From Sphingopyxis sp. LC81 (GTDB lineage: Bacteria; Pseudomonadota; Alphaproteobacteria; Sphingomonadales; Sphingomonadaceae), in the NCBI RefSeq assembly GCF_000756375.1, contig NZ_JNFD01000006.1, positions 62,001 to 126,000 of the forward strand: a stretch of DNA of 64,000 nucleotides. The letters run 5' to 3'. Below the pieces are notes generated by a model. That model did no database searches and was not told where the DNA came from. It worked only from the letters and a program-made list of their open reading frames with translations. Positions within the stretch are counted from its first letter, which is position 1; each line of letters begins with the position of its first letter. This document shows, in pieces, positions 9,230-17,058 of this stretch. A program made the translations under genes and the position numbers.

Positions 9230-9976
9230 ATGGCCGAACGCCGCCTTTTTGAAGATGTCGCCGACACGATTCGGCGCCTGATTCTCGACGGAACCTTTCC
9301 GCCGGGGACGCGGCTGCCGGGCGAGCGTGAGCTTTCCGAGCGCTTCGAGGTCAGCCGGGTGACGATCCGCGAGGCCGAGATCGCGCTGCAGGCGACGGGG
9401 TGGATTCACATCCGCACCGGCGCGGGCGCTTATGTCGAGGCGATCCTGCCCGGCGACAATGCGATATTGCCCAAGGTCAGCGCCTTCGAACTGACCGAGG
9501 CGCGCTCGCTGTTCGAGGCCGAAGCCGCGGCGCTCGCGGCGCCGACGATTTCGGCTGAAACGCTCGCCAAACTCGACGAATTGCTCGGGGCGATGGCCGA
9601 CGACAGCAAAAGCGAGGAAGAGATCAGCGCGATCGACCGCGAGTTTCACATGACGATCGCCGCGGCGTCGAGCAACAAGGCGATCATTCACGTGATCGAG
9701 AGCCTGTGGCGGATGCGGATGGAATTGCCCGAGGTGCGGAGCAGCCATTCTTTGGTGTGCCGCAAGGACGGCAGCGCGCGCCAGGCCGAGCATGCCGATG
9801 TCGTCGCGGCGCTGCGCAATCGCGATGCGACCGGCGCCCGGCTCGCGATGCGGCGCCACTTCAACCGCCTGATCGAATCGATGCTCGACGAGACCGAGGA
9901 ACGCGCGATCGTCGAGCTGCGCCGCCAGTCTGCCGAAAGCCGCGAACGCTATCTCTTGAGCGCCAAACTGGCCTGA
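9230..9976 (+). CDS. GntR-family transcriptional regulator, FadR subfamily
   Basis: A 248-residue regulator. The N-terminal winged helix-turn-helix (residues 1-75) contains LFEDVADTIRRLILDG and the recognition region GERELSERFEVSRVTIREA. The all-helical FCD ligand-binding domain follows (about 95-225), with the metal-site pattern DREFHMTIA and later conserved His (AEHADVV, MRRHF). The ATG at 9230 is chosen because GGGGAGAA precedes it; the longer open frame runs back into the receptor. FadR-type regulators commonly sense uronate/ketodeoxy sugar acids and repress catabolic operons. It lies between the receptor and KDG kinase and overlaps the hydratase by TGATG. Likely target: the palindrome at 6175-6211. 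Confidence 0.9.
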   Translation: MAERRLFEDVADTIRRLILDGTFPPGTRLPGERELSERFEVSRVTIREAEIALQATGWIHIRTGAGAYVEAILPGDNAILPKVSAFELTEARSLFEAEAAALAAPTISAETLAKLDELLGAMADDSKSEEEISAIDREFHMTIAAASSNKAIIHVIESLWRMRMELPEVRSSHSLVCRKDGSARQAEHADVVAALRNRDATGARLAMRRHFNRLIESMLDETEERAIVELRRQSAESRERYLLSAKLA

Positions 9977-10773
9977 TGCCCGACCATGTGCCTTCACCGG
10001 CCGCGCCGGATCCGGTCGCGGCGCTGCTCGGTGCACGCCTGTCGGGACGTGCGCTGACCGCCTTTCCCGCGCCAGTGCCCGCTACGCTCGCCGAAGCTTA
10101 TGCGGTACAGCAGCGCCTGATTGCGGCACTGGGCGCGCCAGTCCTCGGGTGGAAGGTTGGGCGTATTCCGCCAGCATTGATCGAGGTTCTGGGCGCTGAG
10201 CGTGTTGCGGGACCCGTGCTCCGGATCGCCGAACTCGACGGGGATGTTCCGGGCGCGGCGGCGATCTTCGCCGGTGGCGCCGGTGCGATCGAGGCCGAGG
10301 TGATGTTGCGTCTGCGCGCGGTGCCCGACCGGCTGACTGGCGGTGACGACGGTGCCACATGGGTCGACGAGATCCGCGCCGGGTTCGAAGTCGCAAGCTC
10401 GCCCGCACCCGACGTCCACGACCATGCCCCCTATGGCATCATCGCCGATATCGGCATCAACAACGGGCTCCTGCTGGGGCCGAGGCTGAAAATCGACGAT
10501 TTCGCGACGCTCGCCGTCGAAACCAAGATCGACGGCGTAACCGTCGGAACCGGGCGCGCGATCGACGTGCTCGACGGTCCGTGGGGATCGCTCAATTTCC
10601 TCGTCGATCTCCATCGGCGCGGCGTCATCGAACTGAAGCCCGGACAATGGGTTTCGGCCGGGGCGATCACCGGGGTCCATCCGATCGGCATTGGCGGGAC
10701 GGCGGCAGCCCTCTTCGGTCCGGCCGTCCATATTGCCTGCACCGCCATCGCGGAAACCGGATTCAAGCCATGA
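9976..10773 (+). CDS. MhpD-like 2-keto-4-pentenoate hydratase / FAA hydrolase family protein
   Basis: A 265-residue member of the fumarylacetoacetate hydrolase superfamily, closest in layout to 2-oxopent-4-enoate hydratase. GWKVG occurs near residue 54, EAEVMLRL carries the Glu metal ligands near residue 100, and GTGRAIDVLDGPWGSLNFL with GQWVSAGAITG form the C-terminal core. The start ATG overlaps the regulator stop (TGATG) and the stop overlaps the kinase start (ATGA), so it is firmly in the operon. Why an alginate operon needs it is unclear. It may hydrate or isomerise an unsaturated 2-keto acid derived from uronates. The reaction is not assigned. Confidence 0.8.
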   Translation: MPDHVPSPAAPDPVAALLGARLSGRALTAFPAPVPATLAEAYAVQQRLIAALGAPVLGWKVGRIPPALIEVLGAERVAGPVLRIAELDGDVPGAAAIFAGGAGAIEAEVMLRLRAVPDRLTGGDDGATWVDEIRAGFEVASSPAPDVHDHAPYGIIADIGINNGLLLGPRLKIDDFATLAVETKIDGVTVGTGRAIDVLDGPWGSLNFLVDLHRRGVIELKPGQWVSAGAITGVHPIGIGGTAAALFGPAVHIACTAIAETGFKP

Positions 10774-11789
10774 TCGCCCCCCAAGGACGCATCGCCTGCT
10801 TCGGCGAAATCGTCATGCGCGTCTCGGTGCCGCACGGCGAACTGCCGCTGCAATCGGCGCGCTTCGACGCGCATGTCGGAGGCGCCGAGGCGAATGTCGC
10901 CGTCGCGCTGGCGAAGCTTGGCCATGACATGGCGATGATCAGCGCGGTCCCCGAAGGGCCGATCGGCGACGGCGTGCTCGGGGAGCTGCGCCGCCACGGC
11001 GTCGATGTCGCGTCGGTGCGCCGCCCCGCGGGCCGCATGGGTCTTTATTATTACCTGCCCGGCGGTCCGATGCGGCCGGCCGAGGTCGTCTATGACCGCG
11101 CTGGCTCGGCTTTTGCCGAGGCCGGGCCGGGCGACTGGAACTGGGACCGTCTGCTGGACGGAGCCGGCTGGCTGCATGTCTCGGGCGTTACCCCCGCGCT
11201 CGGGCCGAACAGCGCGGAAGCGGTGCTCGAAGCCGTTACGCGCGCGCGGGCGGCCGGGGTCGGCGTGTCGTTCGACGGCAATTGGCGCGGACGCCTTTGG
11301 GATCGCTGGCAGCCCGATCCCGCGGCGATATTGAAGCCGATCGTCGCGCAGGCGACGCTGCTGTTCGGCAATCATCGCGACGCGGCGCTGCTCCTCGGCC
11401 GCGAATTCTCGGGCGAAGCCGAAGACCGGCGGCGCGAGGCGGCCCTCGCGCTGCTCGATCACTTTCCGTCGCTCGAATATGTCGCATCGACCGCGCGCGA
11501 GATAGTCGGCGCGGACGTCCACCGGATCACGGCGCGTATCGATACACGCGACAAAGGCGGCGCGAGCGATCCCACCGTCGTCGCGCCGGTGATCGACCGG
11601 GTCGGAACCGGCGACGCGTTCGCGGCCGGCGTTCTCGACGGATTGTGGCAAGGGAGGGGCTTGGCCGACGCAGCGAAGCGCGGCCTCGGGCTATCCGTGC
11701 TCAAACATGGCATCTACGGCGATTTTGCGCCATTTTCGCGCGCGATGGTCGACCGCGTTTCCGACGTAGCGCAGGACATTTCACGCTAG
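10770..11789 (+). CDS. kdgK: 2-keto-3-deoxygluconate kinase (PfkB family)
   Basis: A 339-residue ribokinase/PfkB sugar kinase. The N-terminal signature is GGAEANVAVALAKLG (about residues 32-46), and the C-terminal ATP/catalytic motif is DRVGTGDAFAAGVL, whose Asp is the general base. KDG kinases share YYYLPGG near residue 92, used for sugar-acid recognition. It phosphorylates KDG to KDPG, the last alginate-specific step before the Entner-Doudoroff aldolase, which is not in this window. The ATG at 10770 overlaps the hydratase stop (ATGA). Other ketose/sugar-acid kinases of the family are possible, but the locus strongly supports KdgK. Confidence 0.88.
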   Translation: MIAPQGRIACFGEIVMRVSVPHGELPLQSARFDAHVGGAEANVAVALAKLGHDMAMISAVPEGPIGDGVLGELRRHGVDVASVRRPAGRMGLYYYLPGGPMRPAEVVYDRAGSAFAEAGPGDWNWDRLLDGAGWLHVSGVTPALGPNSAEAVLEAVTRARAAGVGVSFDGNWRGRLWDRWQPDPAAILKPIVAQATLLFGNHRDAALLLGREFSGEAEDRRREAALALLDHFPSLEYVASTAREIVGADVHRITARIDTRDKGGASDPTVVAPVIDRVGTGDAFAAGVLDGLWQGRGLADAAKRGLGLSVLKHGIYGDFAPFSRAMVDRVSDVAQDISR

Positions 11790-11854
11790 ACTTCGCCCCT
11801 GCTCGAATATGGGAATTTGACCGGCGCGCTAGTTCCATTTTTGGAGGGCAGCGC

Positions 11855-11878
11855 AAAGTCCGGGACATTCGGACCTTT
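11855..11878 (+). terminator. Weak hairpin after kdgK
   Basis: GTCCG (11858-11862) pairs with CGGAC (11870-11874), flanked by AAA on the left and CTTT on the right, in the 184-nt gap between kdgK and the EF-G-like gene. It could end the alginate operon, but the stem is short and the T-run is only three bases. The rest of the gap shows no gene. Confidence 0.3.
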
Positions 11879-11973
11879 AAATGATCTTGTGTTCGGGTGC
11901 GTTGAGGTCGATCCTCGCAATTCCAGCGAGTCATTTTCCGGCGAGGAAAATAGGCAGGCAGGAGGAGAGCGAC

Positions 11974-14004
11974 ATGGATGGGACTATCCACGGCACCAGA
12001 GCCATCGCGATCGTCGGACCCGCCGGCACAGGCAAGACGAGCCTCGCCGAGGCCATGCTGTTCGCGGCGGGAGCCAGCGCCCGGCTGGGCGCGGTCGATG
12101 GCGGCAGCAGCGTGGGCGACGCCAGCCCGGAAGCGCGCGCGCGATGTGGCTCGACCGAACTGAACCTGATGCGCTTTGAATGGATGAAGGAAGGCTATGC
12201 GCTGATCGACGCGCCGGGGTCGGTGGGCTTTGCGGCGGACGCGGAGATGGCGCTGGCCGTGGCCGATCTGGCGCTGGTGGTGATCGATCCCGACCCGGCG
12301 CGTGCGCCGCTGGTCGAACCGACATTGCGACGCCTGGAAGCGCTCCGCCTCCCGCACGCGCTGTTCGTCAACAAGATCGATCAGGCGCGCGGCAGCATCG
12401 AGGATCTGCTTGCAGCGCTCCAGCCGCTGAGCGCCACGGCCCTTGTGGCGCGGCAAATCCCGATCCGGGCCGGCGAGCGCGTAGCCGGCTTTGTCGATCT
12501 CGCGCTGGAGCGTGCCTATCATTATCAGCCGGGCCGCCGCTCGGAACGGGTGCCGTTGGCCGCCCATCTAAAGAGCGATGAGACCGACGCGCGCTTCCAC
12601 ATGCTCGAACAGCTGGCGGATCATGACGATATACTGCTCGAGCAATTGCTGAACGATGAGAAGCCAAGCTCCGACACAATCTTTGGCGATCTCGCGCGTG
12701 AGACGGCAGCGGGGCAGATCGTACCGATCCTGTTTGGCTCGGCGCTCAACGGGTTCGGTATCCGCCGCCTCCTCAAGATGCTGCGCCATGATACACCCCT
12801 CGCCGCGCTGACGGCGGATCGGCTTGAGATCGACAGTGCCGCGGCGCAGGTCTTCAAGGTCACGCATGGCAGCGCGGTGGGCCGGCTGGCGCTCGCGCGC
12901 GTCTTCGGTGCGCCGCTTGCCGAGGGGGCCGAACTGTCCGGCGCCGATGGGAACCCGATGCGTATCGGGTCCTTGTTCGCGCTGCACGGAGCGGCGACCA
13001 CGAAGATCGCTCGCGCCGAACCGGGCGACATCGTCGGCATTGCCAAGGTGGATGCCGTCCAGGCAGGCGACCGGCTCGGCGCAGCCGGTCGCCCGCATGC
13101 CGTCGTGGACGCGGTGCAGCGGCCGGCACGCAATTATGCGCTGGCGATCGCGGTCACCGACCATAAGGATGAGGTGCGGTTGTCGACAGCGCTCAATCGA
13201 CTGGTCGAGGAGGACCCCGGCCTGCGCTGGAGGCTCGACGAGGCGACGCAGGAGACGCTGCTCCACGGGCTCAATGACGAGCATCTGGCCGTCGTCCAGG
13301 CACGGCTGAAACGGCGTTACGGCGTCGCCATATCGGTGCGTCCGCCCGCGATCGCCTACAAGGAAACGATCCGCAAGACCGTGACAAAGCATGGCCGCCA
13401 CAAGAAGCAATCGGGCGGGCACGGCCAGTTCGGCGACGTCATCATCGAACTCCGCCCGCGCGGGCGTGGCGACGGCTTTCAGTTCGAGGACCGGATCACC
13501 GGGGGCGCGATTCCCCGGCAATGGATTCCGGCGGTCGAGCAGGGCGTGCGCGATGCGATGGCGCGCGGGCCATTCGGCTTTCCGGTCGTCGATGTCGCGG
13601 TTGCGCTGGTCGATGGTTCCTTTCACAGCGTCGACAGCTCGGAACTGGCCTTTCGCACCGCCGGTCGGATCGCCATGGCAGAAGCCCTGGCGGCGGCGAC
13701 GCCCTATCTGCTCGAGCCGCTCGCGCACGTGACCATCCGGGCGCCGGGCAGCGCCGTTTCACGGATCACCTCCGCGGCGACCAGCCGACGCGGCCAGGTG
13801 CTGGGAATAACGCCGCTCGAAGGCTGGTCGCGCTGGGACGTGATCGAGTTGCTGCTGCCCGAGGCTGAACTTCCCGGACTGGAGCCCGAACTGCGATCGC
13901 TGAGCCAGGGCATGGCGCATTACGAGGCGCGCTTCGACCATCTCGCGGAACTCAGCGAGAAGCTCGCCAGCGCGCTGATCCGCCGCACGCCCGAGCCCGC
14001 CTGA
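11974..14004 (+). CDS. Elongation factor G-like GTPase (EF-G paralogue)
   Basis: A 676-residue protein with the EF-G domain order: GTP-binding domain (P-loop VGPAGTGKTS, Lys21; G4 NKID near residue 133), domain II, then domains III-V including KHGRHKKQSGGHGQFGDV near residue 470 and a C-terminal LGITPLEGWSR. The ATG at 11974 follows GGAGGAG; 31 upstream codons of the open frame are not used. Two features separate it from true FusA: the G3 motif reads DAPGS instead of DTPGH, so the catalytic His is missing, and it lies outside any str operon. It belongs to the EF-G-like group found in many alphaproteobacteria, with unproven function. It is the last gene before the integrase. Confidence 0.85.
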   Translation: MDGTIHGTRAIAIVGPAGTGKTSLAEAMLFAAGASARLGAVDGGSSVGDASPEARARCGSTELNLMRFEWMKEGYALIDAPGSVGFAADAEMALAVADLALVVIDPDPARAPLVEPTLRRLEALRLPHALFVNKIDQARGSIEDLLAALQPLSATALVARQIPIRAGERVAGFVDLALERAYHYQPGRRSERVPLAAHLKSDETDARFHMLEQLADHDDILLEQLLNDEKPSSDTIFGDLARETAAGQIVPILFGSALNGFGIRRLLKMLRHDTPLAALTADRLEIDSAAAQVFKVTHGSAVGRLALARVFGAPLAEGAELSGADGNPMRIGSLFALHGAATTKIARAEPGDIVGIAKVDAVQAGDRLGAAGRPHAVVDAVQRPARNYALAIAVTDHKDEVRLSTALNRLVEEDPGLRWRLDEATQETLLHGLNDEHLAVVQARLKRRYGVAISVRPPAIAYKETIRKTVTKHGRHKKQSGGHGQFGDVIIELRPRGRGDGFQFEDRITGGAIPRQWIPAVEQGVRDAMARGPFGFPVVDVAVALVDGSFHSVDSSELAFRTAGRIAMAEALAAATPYLLEPLAHVTIRAPGSAVSRITSAATSRRGQVLGITPLEGWSRWDVIELLLPEAELPGLEPELRSLSQGMAHYEARFDHLAELSEKLASALIRRTPEPA

Positions 14005-14198
14005 CCCGAAATAGCCGGGCCCGCGCAACATGCGCATCACCAAAAGGCGGTCCGGGATACTCCCGGGATCGTATGAATATTTGAAAACAAACGATAAATC
14101 ATAAATGATGGTGCGGTCGAGAAGGGAAAATTATGATCCCAAGTCGTCCCAGCCCGTCCCGTTGAACATGGAATTTACTCGCTTATTTTGATATACTT

Positions 14199-14262
14199 AG
14201 TCCACCTGAGATCATTCCGTCTCATCCAATCCCATGCGTTAGGGTGGACCAAAAGGTGGACT
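14199..14262. repeat. GTGGAC repeats in front of the integrase gene
   Basis: AGTCCACCT (14199-14207) and AGGTGGACT (14254-14262) form a perfect inverted repeat, and GGTGGAC occurs twice in direct orientation (14243-14249 and 14255-14261), separated by CAAAA. The 262-nt gap 14005-14266 is AT-rich compared with its neighbours. Such iterated sites next to a tyrosine integrase often bind the integrase or an excisionase, or regulate int transcription. That role is inference, and no attachment core was identified. Confidence 0.45.
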
Positions 14263-14266
14263 GAAT

Positions 14267-15412
14267 TTGCGCATCAACGTCCTTTCGAAACTGGGGTCGG
14301 TTTCGCTCCCGCCAGGCAAGCACGCCGACGGACAAGGGCTATGGCTCGCGAAGCGGACACAGCGAACAGGTAAATGGTTCTTGCGCCTCACCATACACGG
14401 CCGCCGTCGTGAAATGGGTCTCGGGCGATGGCCGGACGTGTCCATAGCCGAAGCCCGGGAAAGAGCTGAGGTTGCGCGGCGAACCGTTCGTGAAGGGAAA
14501 GACCCGCTCTTCGAAAGAGCCAAGTCTAAACGCGGGGCCAAGCCGCTGACGGTCAGGGAGGTGATCGACGACTGCTTCGAAGCCAGAAAAGCGGAACTGA
14601 AAGGCGAAGGTAAGAACGGGAAGTGGATGAGTCCGCTCCTCGTCCACATCATCCCCAAGATCGGTAAATATCCCATTGAGGAGGTCGATCAGCATGTCCT
14701 CAAGCAGACGTTGGCGCCGATCTGGCATGAGAAGGCGGAGTCCGCCGAAAAGGCGCTCAATCGCATAAACATCGCTCTGCGGCATGCAGCTGCGCTTGGC
14801 TTATCGGTCGATCTGCAAGCTACGATGAAGGCGAAGGCGCTCCTGGGAAAGCAGCGACGGACAACGACGCATGTTCCTTCCATGCCCTATTCTGAGGTGC
14901 CGGCCTTCTACAAATCGCTGAAAGAGCAAGCGACGATCTCGGCGAGCGCGCTTCGCTTTCTGATCCTGACGGTGGCCCGCACTACCGAAGTCCGGCTTTC
15001 GGCGTCCCCCGAATTTGAGGAGGATATCTGGACGCTCCCGGATGAGCGCACGAAAACGGGGGTAGGCCGCCGGATCCCACTCGTGACCGAGGCGCAGGAG
15101 ATTGTGCGAGATCGTATTGCCGGATCGGAGACGGATTTTCTGTTTCCTGCGTACCGTGGCCAACCGATTTCGGATGCTGCGATGGCGACGTTGATGAAGC
15201 GAGCGGGCCTCGATGCGCGGCCGCATGGATTTAGGGCGAGCTTCCGAACGTGGGTCGAGGAACAGACGGACGCACAATTCGAGGTCAAAGAGGCCTGTTT
15301 GGGTCACGTCGTCGACACTGGCGTTGTCGGGGCATACCAGCGGTCAGATCGGCTTGAGAAGCGTCGCTGTCTTTTGCAGCAATGGGAGGCTTTCTTGTTA
15401 CAGAATGGGTGA
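14267..15412 (+). CDS. Site-specific tyrosine recombinase (DUF4102-type phage/island integrase)
   Basis: A 381-residue integrase. The N-terminal DUF4102-like arm-binding region has LPPGKHADGQGLWL and GRRREMGLGRWPDVSIAEAR (residues 14-65). The core-binding domain spans about 90-200. The catalytic domain shows Arg238 (VARTTEVR), Lys263 (ERTKTG), His320-x-x-Arg323 (HGFRASFRTW), His347 and the nucleophile Tyr357 (GAYQRSD). All key residues are present, so it looks functional. The start is TTG at 14267, preceded by AAAAGGTGG. Base composition is lower in GC than the flanks, as expected of a transferred gene. Its last 50 codons and 3' flank are repeated, in damaged form, at 45864-46056, which marks out a likely 31-kb island. 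Confidence 0.9.
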   Translation: MRINVLSKLGSVSLPPGKHADGQGLWLAKRTQRTGKWFLRLTIHGRRREMGLGRWPDVSIAEARERAEVARRTVREGKDPLFERAKSKRGAKPLTVREVIDDCFEARKAELKGEGKNGKWMSPLLVHIIPKIGKYPIEEVDQHVLKQTLAPIWHEKAESAEKALNRINIALRHAAALGLSVDLQATMKAKALLGKQRRTTTHVPSMPYSEVPAFYKSLKEQATISASALRFLILTVARTTEVRLSASPEFEEDIWTLPDERTKTGVGRRIPLVTEAQEIVRDRIAGSETDFLFPAYRGQPISDAAMATLMKRAGLDARPHGFRASFRTWVEEQTDAQFEVKEACLGHVVDTGVVGAYQRSDRLEKRRCLLQQWEAFLLQNG

Positions 15413-15450
15413 AGCCGAAGCGAGATAAAGGTCGGCTTCGCGTCTAAGTC
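15257..15450 (+). repeat. Left copy of the integrase 3'-end direct repeat
   Basis: From GAGGAACAGACGGACGCA onward, the integrase 3' end and about 40 bp after its stop closely match 45864-46056. Shared strings include GAGGTCAAAGAGGC, GATCGGCTTGAGAAGC and AAGGTCGGCTT. Similarity stops abruptly on both sides. The repeats are in direct orientation and about 30.6 kb apart. Confidence 0.75.
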
Positions 15451-15584
15451 GGCCGTTTCAATCGCTGCCAACCGGGATTCAAAGTGAACGTTGGATTTTT
15501 TCCACGAGTAGGTACCGAGCCCTCATCAAATTTGCGTGCGTAGGTCCAGTAGTGGCTAACCGGAGGTCCAGCGGCGTATCGTTG

Positions 15585-16079
15585 TCAGACCCACGTGCTG
15601 GCCTGGATTGCGCCGACGTAAAATCCCGCACCCATGATCGCGTGGGACGTCAGCGTGGTGACGCATAGCTTCAGAGGGGCGGGCGTTTTTGTGCCGGCGA
15701 TGCCGGCGCCGAGAGCTGGCATGATCAGGAACCAGGCGAAGATTGTTGTAAGTAGCCCTGCAGCGATGGCAGGCATTGGTGTGGGGTGTGCCAGCCAGTC
15801 GGTTCCCATCGCGAGGATCAAGGCGAGCGCGAACAGGATTGCGGTCACATAATGGGCGGTCTCGCCCAATATTCGCTCAATGAGGGTGAAGGTTGGGGGG
15901 CCTGAGGGGGCGGGAGTCCCGTCGACGGCGGCGAAAGGCGCGAGTAGCCATTTGCCGAGGATGCCCCAATTGGGCGCGCGTATGCCCGCCAGCCGTTGGG
16001 CGAGCGCGTTCCAGATATCGAAGGCGAGCGCGCCGAAGATGCCGGTGATTATGGCACCGGCAAACAAGGTGATCGTCAT
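15585..16079 (-). CDS. DUF2938 family membrane protein
   Basis: A 164-residue hydrophobic protein with about four membrane segments (for example GAIITGIFGALAFDIW, YVTAILFALALILAMG and AAGLLTTIFAWFLIMPALG). The opening GIFGALAFDIWNALAQRL and HAIMGAGFYVGAI fit the DUF2938 family, of unknown function. It is the last gene of a minus-strand unit behind a LysR gene, 22 nt away. It is the first cargo gene after the integrase; the 172 nt between them hold no gene. Function unknown. Confidence 0.75.
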   Translation of the reverse strand: MTITLFAGAIITGIFGALAFDIWNALAQRLAGIRAPNWGILGKWLLAPFAAVDGTPAPSGPPTFTLIERILGETAHYVTAILFALALILAMGTDWLAHPTPMPAIAAGLLTTIFAWFLIMPALGAGIAGTKTPAPLKLCVTTLTSHAIMGAGFYVGAIQASTWV

Positions 16080-16101
16080 GGGCGAAGTCCTTTGCGGATT
16101 T

Positions 16102-17040
16102 TCAGGCGGAGTCTTCGAGCTCCGCGGCCAGATTGCGGATGCCGTCGGTCATTATGGACAGGAAGCTCGTGGCGGCCGGCGACAGGCCGCGGCTTCCGGG
16201 CGTGATCACCGACAGCCACAATTCGGGGGTGGAATCGATCAACGGCCTTCCATCGACCCCGAAGGAACTGAGGAAGCGCTTTCCCCAAGACGGCCAAAGC
16301 GCCACGCCCAACCCCGCCGACACCATCCCCAGTGCGGTGAACATCTGGTGGACCTCGATCTCCGGCCCTTCGGTGATGCGTGCCAGTCCGAGGCGGATGT
16401 CCAGTTCGCGCCGGATACGCGCCTGTCCCTTGATCGCGATAATCGGCTGACCGCGTAGTTCCGCCCAGCGTACCGCCTCCTTGCGCATCAGCATGTGTTC
16501 CGTCGGCGCGATCAGCAGCATTCGCTCTCGGAACAGCGTCGTCGTCTGGACGCCGTCGAGATCGTCGCCAAACACCCCCAGGCCGCAATCGATCTGGCCA
16601 GCGGCGACGGCCGGAACAATTTCGCCCGGCGGTACGTCCTCCACGATGATCGAAATTCGGGGATAGAGGCGATGGAAATGCGCCACGATCGGCGGCAGCA
16701 AACCCGCTGCCATGATCGGCGGCGCCGCCACCACGACCCGTCCGCGCCGACGGGCGACGCGCTCGATCGTGCTCAGATGCGCATGCTCGATCTCGGCGAT
16801 GATGCGGCGGGCGTGAACCAGATATTCCTCGCCCGCTTCGGTCAGCGCCAGTTTGCGGGTGGTGCGGTCGAGCAAACGCAGACCGATCGTCTCCTCGAGC
16901 TCGCGAAGGAGCACCGAAAGCGAGGATTGGGTCGAATTGACCACGACGGCTGCCGCGGTCAGACTGCCCGCATCGACTGTCGCCACGAAAGCGCGGATCT
17001 GCTTCAGCGTGACATTGGATGCGTTCAAGATATCGCTCAC
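16102..17040 (-). CDS. LysR-type transcriptional regulator
   Basis: A 312-residue LTTR. The N-terminal winged HTH is QIRAFVATVDAGSLTAAAVVVNSTQSSLSVLLRELE in layout (residues 14-50), followed by the DRTTRKLALTEAG wing. The effector domain (about 95-300) has RGRVVVAAPPIMAAGLLP and the GLGVALWP segment typical of periplasmic-binding folds. It is cotranscribed with the amidohydrolase (18 nt upstream) and followed by DUF2938. A perfect 21-bp palindrome containing a T-N11-A LTTR box lies at 19046-19066, in the divergent promoter region at the head of this transcription unit, and is the obvious candidate target. The effector is unknown, probably a metabolite of the local amidohydrolase pathway. Confidence 0.9.
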   Translation of the reverse strand: MSDILNASNVTLKQIRAFVATVDAGSLTAAAVVVNSTQSSLSVLLRELEETIGLRLLDRTTRKLALTEAGEEYLVHARRIIAEIEHAHLSTIERVARRRGRVVVAAPPIMAAGLLPPIVAHFHRLYPRISIIVEDVPPGEIVPAVAAGQIDCGLGVFGDDLDGVQTTTLFRERMLLIAPTEHMLMRKEAVRWAELRGQPIIAIKGQARIRRELDIRLGLARITEGPEIEVHQMFTALGMVSAGLGVALWPSWGKRFLSSFGVDGRPLIDSTPELWLSVITPGSRGLSPAATSFLSIMTDGIRNLAAELEDSA

Positions 17041-17058
17041 CGTGCATCGCCACCGCAG

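Noticed and set aside
14005-14266. tRNA or other attachment target next to the integrase
   Set aside because: No cloverleaf or CCA-type end could be recognised; the region is AT-rich without a clear core repeat at the right end.
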